Made by a program: the position numbers and the translations under genes | Source of the DNA: Litchfieldia salsa | GTDB lineage: Bacteria > Bacillota > Bacilli > Bacillales > Bacillaceae_L | Direction of reading: 5' to 3' | Assembly: GCF_900104555.1 (NCBI RefSeq) | Contig: NZ_FNJU01000001.1 | Coordinates: forward strand, 248,001 to 312,000 | DNA: 64,000 nucleotides | Notes under the pieces: model-generated | Database searches by the model: none | What the model saw: only the letters and a program-made list of their open reading frames with translations | What the model was told of the DNA's origin: nothing | Shown: one piece after another, positions 29,118 to 39,344 of the stretch | How positions within the stretch are numbered: position 1 is the stretch's first letter | Layout of the letters: every line of letters begins with the position of its first letter

Positions 29118-30228
29118 AATTATATTCCTCATTATGTTCCAACGAGAGTGGTAATTGAATCGTGAAAGTAGTCCCTTGGTTGACAACACTTTCTACCGAA
29201 ATGAATCCTTTATGGTTATTTTTAATGATATTCTCTGTCATCATAATCCCCAATCCAGTCCCAGTTTGCTTTGTTGAATGAAAAGGAGTACCTAATTTCT
29301 TTAGTTCCTCTTCTGTCATTCCCTTCCCACTATCTTGAATGATTAGATTGAGAAAATTATTGCGCTTGCTAATTTTTATAAGAATGTGTCCGCCATTTTC
29401 AATTGCTTCCGTCCCGTTTTTTAATAGATTAATAATAACCTGTTTAATTTGGTGTGGTATACAATAGAAAAGAATATTCTCCTCTTCAAACTGAGTGATC
29501 ATCTCAACATTATTTAAGGTAGCCTGTGGTTGCATCAAAAATACTACCTGTTCAATCAATTCCACAATATTACAATGAAGATATTGCTCTTGTTGAGGTT
29601 TTGAAAAGACAAGTAAGTCTTTAATGATAGATTCAATTCGATCGAATTCTGAATCTAAAATAGAGAGATATTCTTTGTTAATTGTAGGGTTATCAGCAAT
29701 TAATTGTAAGAACCCTTTTATAGAGGTCAAAGGATTTCGTATTTCATGAGCAATACCAGCAGCTATTTTACCAACCGACGATAATTTCTCCGATTGTAAA
29801 AGTAGTTCCTCTGTCTTCATTTTTTCTGTCATATCTCGAAAAGTAATAACAGTCCCAGCATATGTACCATTTTCATACATTGGATTGATCGTATATTCGA
29901 CTGGAAAGCTAGTTCCATCTTTTTTCCAAAAGATATCATCTTCAACAAAAAGCTTATTTCCATTATTTAATGCATGATAAACAGGGCATTGAGTAAGTGG
30001 CACATGCTCCCCATTCTTATTGGTATGGTGTGTTAAATCATGAAGATTCTGTGTTTCGAAGTCTTGTTGAGTAAACCCTGTTAGCTCTTCTGCCGATTTG
30101 TTCCAAAAGATCACATTCGCATTAAGGTCAATCCCATAGATTCCTTCTGCAACTGAATCAAGGATTAATTGATTAATATGATTTGCTCTTTGCAACTCAA
30201 GGGTAATATCTTTTAGATTTTCATTCAT
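29116..30228 (-). CDS. PAS-domain sensor histidine kinase
   Basis: The 370-residue soluble kinase has one PAS domain (about 15-135, with ILDSVAEGIYGIDLNANVIFWNKSAEELTGF), a HisKA domain with the phospho-His in GIAHEIRNPLTSIKGF near residue 160, and a HATPase domain with N box LLKNGTEAI, G1 DSGKGMTEEEL and G2 GTGLGI. The layout is that of cytoplasmic sporulation-type kinases, but no response regulator is adjacent and no membrane segment is visible. AAAGGAAT precedes ATG. The signal is unknown; PAS suggests redox, oxygen or a ligand. Confidence 0.88.
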   Translation of the reverse strand: MNENLKDITLELQRANHINQLILDSVAEGIYGIDLNANVIFWNKSAEELTGFTQQDFETQNLHDLTHHTNKNGEHVPLTQCPVYHALNNGNKLFVEDDIFWKKDGTSFPVEYTINPMYENGTYAGTVITFRDMTEKMKTEELLLQSEKLSSVGKIAAGIAHEIRNPLTSIKGFLQLIADNPTINKEYLSILDSEFDRIESIIKDLLVFSKPQQEQYLHCNIVELIEQVVFLMQPQATLNNVEMITQFEEENILFYCIPHQIKQVIINLLKNGTEAIENGGHILIKISKRNNFLNLIIQDSGKGMTEEELKKLGTPFHSTKQTGTGLGIMMTENIIKNNHKGFISVESVVNQGTTFTIQLPLSLEHNEEYN

Positions 30229-30345
30229 GTCTGCTATTCCTTTATCTTTAATTTAATTAAGATTAATATTATTTTGAAGATAATTCCATTATTACAGTGG
30301 AATAATACCTTCTAACATTTTTTCTTAGATCAGACTATATCAAGT

Positions 30346-30386
30346 AAAAAGTAGCCCAATTTTATATGAATTGGGCTGCTTTTTAG
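30346..30386 (-). terminator. Terminator of the redoxin gene
   Basis: AAAAGTAGCCCAATT pairs with AATTGGGCTGCTTTT, about 50 bp beyond the redoxin stop; the T-run serves either strand. Confidence 0.8.
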
Positions 30387-30434
30387 TTTGGAGTGAAGAT
30401 TGTAACAATAATCCTTCCACCAGATATTCGCGGT

Positions 30435-31193
30435 CTATTGATTCTTCGTTGTACCAGGAATGATACACCCTTCTGGACCACAATCAACTTGGGATTCTTC
30501 CGCTCGTTCCTTTTCTAACTGTTTCTGTTGCCATTCTATATCAATAGTGGGAGCAAACTTTTCTGGAAAACGGATATACCAGCGCTGCTTCCGAATTAAG
30601 AAATTATCGGTATCAAGTTGGAGTGCCTGATCCAGTTCATTTAGTGCTTCCTCTATTTTCCCACTCTTTGCATACTCCATCCCAAGCCTAAACTTTGTTT
30701 CAGAAAGTTGTTTTTCAATACTAATGACTTTTGTTTTTGGTGAATAATACTCATCATCTAATAGGACTTGTTCCACTTTGCCCTCGATTAAGTTCTTTAA
30801 GGCATGAATATGATCATTATTTGTCACATGAAAGCCTTGTTTTAACAGGCGGATGGTGCCTTCCTTATCAATGAAGATTCCATTAGGAACAATTTTGAAT
30901 CCAAAAAAGTTAGCCAATTCATTTTCTGAATCAACAACAGTTGTAAAAGATGTGCCCTCTGTATAAGGTTTACATACCTCAGGTCCTTGTATATCCACTG
31001 AAACAGATAGCAATTCAAAATCTTGGTCCTTGTATTCATTGTAAAAATCCTGCCAACCTGGCAGTTGTTCTCGACAACGTCACCAAGACGCCCACATAAA
31101 GATCAATGTGTTTTTTCCTTCAAAATCACTGATAGATACAGGATTACCATTTAAATCTGGAAGTGTAATGTTCTTCATTTTGGTTAATAACAT
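30435..31193 (-). CDS. Thioredoxin-like redoxin selenoprotein (W-Sec-R-C) with TPR-like tail
   Basis: ATG at 31193 follows AAGGAGG by 7 nt. The 252-residue frame has a single in-frame TGA at codon 38 (31082-31080). Upstream is a classic AhpC/TlpA-type redoxin start (ITLPDLNGNPVSISDFEGKN, then LIFMWASW) and downstream RCREQLPGW, so TGA takes the place of the first Cys of WCxxC. KIVPNGIFIDKEG supplies the cis-Pro. Residues about 165-205 form a TPR-like helical segment, and the tail ends CGPEGCIIP (CX4C). CTGCCA-GGT-TGGCAG lies 15 nt after TGA with loop G 21 nt away, fitting a bacterial SECIS. A selenocysteine thiol-disulfide or peroxide reductase is inferred. Confidence 0.87.
31050..31064 (-). 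promoter_or_regulatory. Candidate SECIS element of the redoxin gene
   Basis: On the minus strand CTGCCA and TGGCAG form a perfect 6-bp stem with loop GGT. The loop's first base is G, 21 nt after the TGA. The AGGT apex resembles the AGGTCT apex of E. coli fdhF SECIS. Confidence 0.7.
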
Positions 31194-31264
31194 ACAAAAA
31201 CCTCCTTTTGTTTAATTGTACAATGGTTTCATGAGAATTCAACTAATCCGATTTCTTATGATCG

Positions 31265-31894
31265 TTAGGAGAGTTTCCCCTTCTTCATAGCATATATTTT
31301 TCGGTAAAGTCCATTCATCATGATTTCTTCATCTTTTATGATTTCTAATTGTATCTCAACATTTCGATATAAATCATAAAAGTCCAAACCGATATCGGTT
31401 CCTAGCCATTTTATGATAGGTCTAAGTACTTTTTGCTTAAGGGTGCTTTGTTTATTCTTCGGAATAAATTTATCAAAAACAATTAATGAACCATTCTGCT
31501 TTAAAACTCTCACACCCTCATTTAGCGCCTTGATCGGATCTGGCACAACACTGACTACTAAGCTAGCAACAACGAAATCAAATGATTGATCATTAAACTC
31601 TAGCTGTTGAGCGTCCATTTTATAAAAAGTAACAGACTTATTTTCAAATTTCCTCTTTGCTACATTTAACATTTCTGTTGAAAAATCAATTGCTGTGATT
31701 TCATAGCCTTTATTTATAAAATAAGGAAGATCTGCCCCTGTTCCTACACCTATAAAAAGGATTCTACTCCCCTTTTCTATGGGTAAATCTTCAAATACCT
31801 TTTGCCTCGCTTTTAAAAACATACCAGAATTAAAGATTCTCTCATAAACCGGTGCCCAGCATTTATAAATCCATTGATTCCAACTATTTTTCAT
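31265..31894 (-). CDS. Class I SAM-dependent methyltransferase (UbiE-like)
   Basis: The 209-residue protein has the methyltransferase motif I RILFIGVGTGADLPYF near residue 44, acidic end of strand 2 ITAIDFSTEML, motif DAQQLEFNDQSFDFVVASLVVSVVPD and a post-motif LKQNGSLIVFDKF. The substrate is unknown. GGGGA precedes ATG. It lies just upstream of the redoxin gene in the same direction with a 70-bp gap; functional linkage is not shown. Confidence 0.83.
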   Translation of the reverse strand: MKNSWNQWIYKCWAPVYERIFNSGMFLKARQKVFEDLPIEKGSRILFIGVGTGADLPYFINKGYEITAIDFSTEMLNVAKRKFENKSVTFYKMDAQQLEFNDQSFDFVVASLVVSVVPDPIKALNEGVRVLKQNGSLIVFDKFIPKNKQSTLKQKVLRPIIKWLGTDIGLDFYDLYRNVEIQLEIIKDEEIMMNGLYRKIYAMKKGKLS

Positions 31895-31942
31895 CCTCAG
31901 GTCCCCTATGATATGGTATTATAATTTATATATATATATCTC

Positions 31943-32869
31943 CTAGCGGTGTAGGCTCTTAATCTTTCCAAATTCAGTTTCATAGAGTTTTTCAAAAATC
32001 TCAATTCCCTGAAAAAATGAATGTTTGCAGTTTCCATCATCATCTACGCTCCACGAGGTTGCTAATACCGAGTGACAATATCCCCATAATAATAGTCGTT
32101 CTTTGTTCAGGTTTAGTTTCTCTGTAAAAATGTCAACTCTTCTCTTTATTATACTAAATGCCCCTGTCTCAGGGAGTTGATTTAACATAAATTGAATGAA
32201 GTCATACTCGATTTCACCAATTAACCCTTTTGGGTCAATCGCAGTCCATTTTCTGTCACCAGAAGAGATGATATTGTCATGATGTAAGTCTCCATGAAGA
32301 AGCAATTCATGTTCTTTTGTATGATTTAAATAAACAAATACATTTAATGCTTGTTCTAATACTTGAACAGGAATTGGCCCAAGCCCGTCCGGATTCTTTA
32401 TCACAATCTGACGAAGACTTTCTTCCCTTGTACAAGTAGTTGGAAAATTAGCTGATTCTGATGGTATAACCAAATTGCTGATTACCTCCGCAGCGATTTC
32501 ACATGCTTTCTCTTCATCGTTAATGTCTGCCAATGATTTTCCTGGGGATAGCTTTTCAAGAATGAGGATTCCATTGTCTTCATCTGAATCAAGCAGTTTG
32601 ACAATCTTATTCTGCCCCAGTAGCCGTAATGCCTCTTTTTCTTGAAGAAACTCTTTTCCTGGGATACAAATCTTAACAACTACCTCTCTTCCATCCGCCA
32701 TAACGGCAGGAGCAACATAGTTAACAGAAAGAGAATAAGGTTCTTCCATTTTTAGTGACCATTTCTCTTCACAAAATTTTATGATGGTTGGTAATTTCTG
32801 TAGCCAAACCTCTCCTTGTTCTTTGAAGTATAAACGAACTGAATGAACAAACCGTTTTTGTAGGTTCAT
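31943..32869 (-). CDS. Aminoglycoside phosphotransferase family kinase (streptomycin 6-kinase-like)
   Basis: The 308-residue protein has the protein-kinase-like APH fold: VVVKICIPGKEFLQEKEALRLL supplies the ATP-binding Lys and Glu, ELLLHGDLHHDNIIS the catalytic loop near residue 200, and WTAIDPKGLIGE the metal-binding Asp. It fits the aminoglycoside/hydroxyurea resistance kinase group. Chromosomal copies are often cryptic; actual resistance cannot be told. Start ATG 32869 is preceded by AAAAAGGAG. Confidence 0.82.
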   Translation of the reverse strand: MNLQKRFVHSVRLYFKEQGEVWLQKLPTIIKFCEEKWSLKMEEPYSLSVNYVAPAVMADGREVVVKICIPGKEFLQEKEALRLLGQNKIVKLLDSDEDNGILILEKLSPGKSLADINDEEKACEIAAEVISNLVIPSESANFPTTCTREESLRQIVIKNPDGLGPIPVQVLEQALNVFVYLNHTKEHELLLHGDLHHDNIISSGDRKWTAIDPKGLIGEIEYDFIQFMLNQLPETGAFSIIKRRVDIFTEKLNLNKERLLLWGYCHSVLATSWSVDDDGNCKHSFFQGIEIFEKLYETEFGKIKSLHR

Positions 32870-33006
32870 AGGGTTTCTCCTTTTTTAGCTGTTCTATATC
32901 TATTTATAGTTCCATATCCCCTAATTTTAGTCAATTCTGTTCTATTTTATCTATTACTTAGTTTGCTGGTTACTGTGTTTTATAAGTTATTAGCCTACAC
33001 TAAGAG

Positions 33007-33262
33007 ATGTCCTTATTTTCTGATATAAAAAAGATTACTGTTCCAACCTTAATTCTGCATGGAATGCATGATCAAATCATGCTTACCTCCATTAGCAACT
33101 GCCCTTCATCAAACAATTAAAACATCAAAATTAGTTTGGTTTGCTCACAGTGGTCATGGGTTGTTCTGGGAAGAGAAGAATAAGTTTAATAGAGATTGGA
33201 GTTTATCGGGTAATTCACTTGGTAACATATATTTTAGAAAAAATAAAAAAAACGAAGTGTAG
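33007..33262 (+). pseudogene. Remnant of an alpha/beta hydrolase C-terminus
   Basis: One frame reads SLFSDIKKITVPTLILHG then MHDQI; the next frame continues LPPLATALHQTIKTSKLVWF then AHSGHGLFWEEKNKFN. Together they match the C-terminal third of alpha/beta hydrolases, with the acid after the LHG strand and the His in SGHG. A frameshift lies near 33075-33090 and the N-terminal two thirds are missing, so this is a decayed fragment. The 67-residue frame starting at 33059 is not a gene in its own right. Confidence 0.72.
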
Positions 33263-33313
33263 AGGGACATCCAAAAAATGCTAGCCCTAGGTATAGAACA
33301 CTTCGTTTTCTTA
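33249..33313. terminator. Long stem-loop downstream of the 53-residue ORF
   Basis: AAACGAAGTGT pairs with ACACTTCGTTT across a 40-nt loop that contains GCTAGCCCTAGG. T-runs flank both sides. It ends about 35 bp from the stop of the small minus-strand ORF. Confidence 0.6.
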
Positions 33314-33346
33314 TTTAAAAGTCTATATAAACAATAACTTAAAAGA

Positions 33347-33508
33347 TTAACATTTTTGCTTCGCTTTTTCCAAATGATCCATATGAACAAGAATTGTATT
33401 AACTACTGATGAATGCCGCTCAGTCAATTCACAGTTCCCATTTTCATATATCCAAAGAATTACATAATTTTTAAACTCATAAAGAACATTATCACCTATT
33501 TTAAACAA
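33347..33508 (-). CDS. Small 53-residue protein of unknown function
   Basis: TTG at 33508 lies 6 nt after AGGAGG. The frame reads MFKIGDNVLYEF, then WIYENGNCELTERHSSVV, and ends in a charged helix (HLEKAKQKC). The strong ribosome site and sensible composition support coding. No signal or membrane segment is seen. It is bracketed by inverted copies of TAGCCCTAGG (33282-33291 and 33527-33536). Confidence 0.6.
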   Translation of the reverse strand: MFKIGDNVLYEFKNYVILWIYENGNCELTERHSSVVNTILVHMDHLEKAKQKC

Positions 33509-33624
33509 ATTAACCCTCCTGCAATGCCTAGGGCTAACTTTCTAACTATAACTTAACAACCATTCAAAAGATATATAAATATAATATACTTAGACATTCA
33601 ATCAATATGAAACCCATAAAAAAC

Positions 33625-33646
33625 GGCATAGAGTCAACTCTATGCC
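33625..33646 (-). terminator. Terminator of the arabinan operon
   Basis: GGCATAGAGT and ACTCTATGCC form a perfect 10-bp stem with a 2-nt loop, followed by GTTTTTT on the minus strand, just beyond the GH51 stop. Confidence 0.85.
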
Positions 33647-33681
33647 ATTTCACTTACTTTAAAGGAGTTATATACATATAT

Positions 33682-35261
<1,580 letters not shown>

Positions 35262-35290
35262 ACTCCTACTTATAATTCTAATTAGTCTAT

Positions 35291-36628
35291 TTACTGCATA
35301 TTTGCTTCAACTGTTTTTTGAGCTTGATCTAACGCTTCTTTTGGCGTTTGCTTATTCTCTCTTAATACATTAATAAGTGTGTTTGTATTAATTTCAGTTG
35401 CAACATCTGGAGTGTACTCTGTAATGTTGACTGCATTAATTTCATCTTTAACTGATAATAATGTATCAAAGATATCTGTTCCGAAGAATTGATAGAATTT
35501 GTTATCTTCTTTAACAGCAGGATCTTCCCAAACATCCCAACGTGGAGGATCAAATCCTAAAACGTTCCAAAGCTTGATGTTTGCTTCTTTTGACAACTTT
35601 GCAAATGCTAAGAATTCCTTAGCAAGTTCTGGATGTTCTGTTTGGTTTGTTACAACTGTACCAGTTCCACCCATTCCAGCTGAACGCTTTCCGCCCTCTT
35701 CCCATGCAGGCATTGGACGAACAACCATCTTACCTTTAAGATCTGTCATGTAGTCTGTGAAACGACCCATATACCACATTGGCATTGAAACTGAAGCTGC
35801 TTTCCCTTCATTCATCCAAGCGTAAAACTCTTCAGCATGTGGTGCACCACCAGGCATTACTTCAGCTACCTTATGCTTATAAACCATATCTTGTAAAAAT
35901 TGAAGTGTGTCAATATTTGCTTGATTATTTAATGTTAAGTTTCCATCAGCATCAAACCAGTCAGAGTCACGTTGACTAATCATTTGCCAAACTGGTAAGA
36001 AGTCACCAGTTGGAACACCAGTCAAAACAGCGTCAGTATTTTCTACTACTTTCTTACCTGCTTCTACATAGTCATCCCAAGTTTTAATTGAATCGATATC
36101 TACACCAGCAGCGTCCATAATTTCTTTATTGTAGTACATAACAGATGCCCCAACATGTGTTGGCATACCATAGTAATTTCCATCTTTTGAGTAGATATCA
36201 AAACGTGATTTAATGAAATTATCAATTTCAGGCTCTACATAATCGTTCATTGGTAATAATTGAGGTTCACCCTGTAAGTAGTTAGGGAAACGTCCAACTT
36301 CGATATCTGAAATATCAGGAGCTCCTGTACCTGATTGTAGTGCTAATAATAAGTTATTATGCATGTTGTCGTACGGGAATGTTTCAGCAACCAACTTAAT
36401 TGGACGATCTGGATTTTGTTCATTCCAACGAAGTGCAGCGTCCTTAAAGAATTCCATGTGTAACTCAACAAATGTCCAATACTTTAATTCTGTAGCGTTC
36501 TCAACATCTCCACCAGTAACTTCCGACTCTGTCGCTTCGTCACCAGCAGCCTCATCACTACCACCAGCACAAGCCATAAGCATAACAGCCATGAATCCGA
36601 ATACAAAAGCAAGTAAATACTTCTTCAT
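35291..36628 (-). CDS. Arabino-oligosaccharide ABC importer binding lipoprotein (AraN-like)
   Basis: The 445-residue protein has a lipoprotein signal with lipobox LMACAGG (Cys near residue 20) and an acidic linker, followed by a CUT1 sugar-binding domain (ELKYWTFVELHMEFFKDAALRWNEQNPD). It lies between the permease genes and abfA. GGGGG precedes ATG. A perfect cre (36729-36743) lies 100 bp upstream in the gap after the permeases, suggesting its own promoter. Substrate is inferred from abfA and AraR. Confidence 0.88.
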   Translation of the reverse strand: MKKYLLAFVFGFMAVMLMACAGGSDEAAGDEATESEVTGGDVENATELKYWTFVELHMEFFKDAALRWNEQNPDRPIKLVAETFPYDNMHNNLLLALQSGTGAPDISDIEVGRFPNYLQGEPQLLPMNDYVEPEIDNFIKSRFDIYSKDGNYYGMPTHVGASVMYYNKEIMDAAGVDIDSIKTWDDYVEAGKKVVENTDAVLTGVPTGDFLPVWQMISQRDSDWFDADGNLTLNNQANIDTLQFLQDMVYKHKVAEVMPGGAPHAEEFYAWMNEGKAASVSMPMWYMGRFTDYMTDLKGKMVVRPMPAWEEGGKRSAGMGGTGTVVTNQTEHPELAKEFLAFAKLSKEANIKLWNVLGFDPPRWDVWEDPAVKEDNKFYQFFGTDIFDTLLSVKDEINAVNITEYTPDVATEINTNTLINVLRENKQTPKEALDQAQKTVEANMQ

Positions 36629-36728
36629 TCTTTTTTCCCCCTGTCTTTTTTTGAAAATGACTTTAAGAGTTTAAAGCAAAATGTCCTAAATGAATATTCA
36701 CCCCCTTAAAGTTTGAAAACGAACAATA

Positions 36729-36743
36729 AGTAAACGTTTTCAA
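36729..36743 (-). promoter_or_regulatory. cre site upstream of the AraN-like gene
   Basis: TTGAAAACGTTTACT on the minus strand matches WTGNAANCGNWNNCW at every position. It implies CcpA control of the binding protein and abfA. Confidence 0.7.
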
Positions 36744-36870
36744 TTACTTAAATGAAATACATTTATTCAGCCATGTAGAGAACACTTCACAATACTTATG
36801 TAGTTTCGCTTAGAAGTAATAAAGAGATTGTTTTAGTTGAAGTGTTTCATCTACAAAAACTAGCTAAGAA

Positions 36871-37710
36871 TCAACCTTTCACTCCACCAACAGTTAAACC
36901 TGCAACGAAATAGCGTTGGAAGAAAATGAATAGAATGATAATCGGAACAATGGTCATCAAAGATCCGGTAATTAATACATCATAGTTATTTCCATAAGGT
37001 GTTAACATTGTTGCTAATCCTAAAGGTAAAGTAAACATCGAATTTGATCTTAATACAACTAATGGCCATAAGAAGTTATTCCAAGCTCCTAATCCTTGAA
37101 GGATAGCCATTGCCGCAAGAGATGGTGTCATTAATGGCAACATAATTTTAAAGTAGATTCCATATTCAGTTGCTCCATCCATTCTCGCAGAATCCATAAG
37201 CTCCTTTGGTAGACCAAGTGCATATTGTCTAAAGAAGAAAACGGCAATAGGCGCAACGACTGCTGGTAAAATAACAGCTGTATAGGTATTTACTAATTGC
37301 ATTTTAATCATCATTTGAAACAAAGGTAGCATTAAAATCTCAAAAGGAACCATTAAGATGAAAAGTACAAAACCAAAAACTACGTTTCTTCCTTTAAAAT
37401 CATATAAAGCTAGTGCATATCCTACCATTGCAGAGAAAAATAATGATAAAACAACGGTAATAAGTGCAATGATAAGACTATTACCATACCAACCCCAATA
37501 AGTAGAAGCCTCTGTAAAGATAAACTTATAGTTATTAAGATTTAACGAACTTGGATCAAACACTAAGCTAATTCCATTACGCATGATCTCAGATGCTGGT
37601 CTAAATGAAGATAGAACTAAATTTAAGATTGGGAAAAGCGCAATAAAAGAAATAATGACAAATGCTATGTTTATAATCCATTTTAAGGCGGTTGAATTTT
37701 GTTTTTTCAT
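36871..37710 (-). CDS. Arabino-oligosaccharide ABC permease (AraQ-like)
   Basis: The 279-residue protein has six membrane segments and the EAA loop MDSARMDGATEYGIYFKIMLPLM near residue 175, ending in AGLTVGGVKG. It is the MalG/AraQ-type half of a CUT1 importer and follows its partner with no gap. AGGAGG precedes ATG. Confidence 0.9.
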   Translation of the reverse strand: MKKQNSTALKWIINIAFVIISFIALFPILNLVLSSFRPASEIMRNGISLVFDPSSLNLNNYKFIFTEASTYWGWYGNSLIIALITVVLSLFFSAMVGYALALYDFKGRNVVFGFVLFILMVPFEILMLPLFQMMIKMQLVNTYTAVILPAVVAPIAVFFFRQYALGLPKELMDSARMDGATEYGIYFKIMLPLMTPSLAAMAILQGLGAWNNFLWPLVVLRSNSMFTLPLGLATMLTPYGNNYDVLITGSLMTIVPIIILFIFFQRYFVAGLTVGGVKG

Positions 37711-38664
37711 TTATTGCCCCTCCTTCTTAAATGCTCCAGTAAGAATTAATTGAATAAAGCTAACAATAAAGATAATTAGCATTAAGACCACACCGATTGC
37801 GGCACCAAAGCCCATATCGTTTTGTTGAATACCTTGTTGATATAAGTAACCGACAACAGTTAAACCAATATTACCTGGTGACCCTGCTTCCCAGAATACG
37901 AAGCTTTCTTCAAACATTCTAAAACCATTAATGACTGAGATTGTTGCAACGAAAATAGTAACCGGCTTTAAAAATGGAAGTGTTACAAACACAAACTTTT
38001 TAAATGCACTAGCTCCATCAATTTCAGCTGCCTCGTATAATTCCTTTGGCACATTTTGAAGTGCTGCTAAGAAATAAAGAATATTAACTCCCATCCACTT
38101 CCAAGAGCAAAGTAATACTAATAAGAACATTCCTGACCATGCATTATATCTCCAGTCGACAGATTCTAATCCGATCCAATTTAAAATTTGGTTCGCTGTT
38201 GCAGTATCTGTTTCACCAAACATCAAGCGGAATACCATCCCTGAAACGATTGTTGATGCTAATGCTGGCATAAAAAGAGATGCACGGAATATAGTCTTGA
38301 ACTTCACAATCTTTGAATCTAGTAACACAGCTAAAATAATTGGCAGTATGAGCAAGATCACAACTGTAAAGATGACATATATAGATGTATTTGAAAGCGC
38401 TTTATAAAATGTTGGATTAAATACCCTTGTATAGTTTCTAAGTCCAATGAATTCAATTTGTCCAGGTAATACACTTTGAAAACTCATGATGATTGCTTGT
38501 ATAGCTGGATAAACAGTGAAAATTAGAAAAGAAATAATGAATGGCGAGACAAACAGATAAGGAACGACTTTCTTCGAATTTAAAAACTTAAATAGTTTAT
38601 TCGGTTCTTTACTGGGTGGTACTGAAAGATTCGCTGTTGTTTCATTCCTTGACGTTGGTAACAT
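37711..38664 (-). CDS. Arabino-oligosaccharide ABC permease (AraP-like)
   Basis: The 317-residue protein has an N-terminal cytoplasmic extension, six membrane segments and the EAA loop YEAAEIDGASAFKKFVFVTLPFL near residue 215. It is the MalF/AraP-type half. GAAGGGGG precedes ATG. The 680-bp region upstream has a cre site and two AraR-like boxes. No ATPase gene is nearby. Confidence 0.9.
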   Translation of the reverse strand: MLPTSRNETTANLSVPPSKEPNKLFKFLNSKKVVPYLFVSPFIISFLIFTVYPAIQAIIMSFQSVLPGQIEFIGLRNYTRVFNPTFYKALSNTSIYVIFTVVILLILPIILAVLLDSKIVKFKTIFRASLFMPALASTIVSGMVFRLMFGETDTATANQILNWIGLESVDWRYNAWSGMFLLVLLCSWKWMGVNILYFLAALQNVPKELYEAAEIDGASAFKKFVFVTLPFLKPVTIFVATISVINGFRMFEESFVFWEAGSPGNIGLTVVGYLYQQGIQQNDMGFGAAIGVVLMLIIFIVSFIQLILTGAFKKEGQ

Positions 38665-39095
38665 AAGAAAACCCCCTTCGGTTAAACTAGCTTTAGATGA
38701 GACCAGTGAAAATTGACTAAATTAGTACATAATTGAAGAAGCCTCTGAACTTACATTAACAGAAATTTCTAATAACTAACGATACAAAGCTAGATTATTC
38801 TGTAACTACCAGCTTAAAACTAAGTGTCTTATTATTCATTTTTCATAGTGTTTTGTAGAAAGTGATGGTTTGTCTAAGGGTGTATTGTTTGATGTTAGTG
38901 ATAGAAATTATGAAAAGTAAAACAACTCTTAAAAATTTGTTCTTTACCAAAATTATCACATAGTTGTTGGAAAGTCTGAGGAGTTTAAAATTGGAATGTT
39001 GTTTGTTTGAAAATCATGATGATCATTGACTTGTTTCGATGCCCTCCTTATTTCTTAATTTGGTGAATGATTTCTTAAGTATAAGTAGTCAACTG

Positions 39096-39109
39096 TGTTA
39101 TCGCTTACA
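39096..39109 (-). promoter_or_regulatory. cre site upstream of the AraP-like operon
   Basis: TGTAAGCGATAACA (minus strand) matches TGNAANCGNTNNCA exactly. A TATACT hexamer lies about 15 bp downstream on the same strand. Confidence 0.65.
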
Positions 39110-39165
39110 ATTAAGATTTTTAAATAAATCATTTTAAAATTCCGATTAAAGTAAGCGGCGATGTT

Positions 39166-39177
39166 ATACGAACGTAT
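39166..39177. promoter_or_regulatory. AraR-like operator box 1, AraP-like operon
   Basis: ATACGAACGTAT is a palindrome that resembles the core of the AraR box (ATTTGTNCGTACAAAT). Binding is inferred from the adjacent araR. Confidence 0.45.
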
Positions 39178-39201
39178 TTGGCATATTTGCTAATATTTGG
39201 A

Positions 39202-39220
39202 TTAAACGTCCGTAAGTGTT
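39202..39220. promoter_or_regulatory. AraR-like operator box 2, AraP-like operon
   Basis: TTAAACGTCCGTAAGTGTT keeps the GTCCGTA core found in the araR upstream boxes, about 40 bp from box 1. Paired boxes are usual for AraR repression loops. Confidence 0.45.
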
Positions 39221-39344
39221 CTATAAGTTGATTATATGAGACTATCTTGAATTTGACAATAGTAAATTTACAATTTTATTAATATTTTACATATTTACCA
39301 ACATTGTGAAATTTTGATCAGCTTTATTTGGTCGTTTCTTATGA

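Larger units (their letters stand above)
38665..39344. other. Regulatory intergenic region upstream of the AraP-like gene
   Basis: This 680-bp AT-rich gap follows araR and precedes the permease operon. Apart from the cre site and two AraR-like boxes listed separately, I see no gene, no clear terminator for araR and no strong -35/-10 pair. Confidence 0.6.

Noticed and set aside
31265-31894. Methyltransferase as a dedicated part of a selenium pathway
   Set aside because: Only proximity supports it; the sequence is a generic UbiE-like methyltransferase.
33059-33262. 67-residue plus-strand ORF as a gene
   Set aside because: Its start falls inside the frame of a hydrolase remnant; it has no ribosome site and is the second half of a frameshifted pseudogene.
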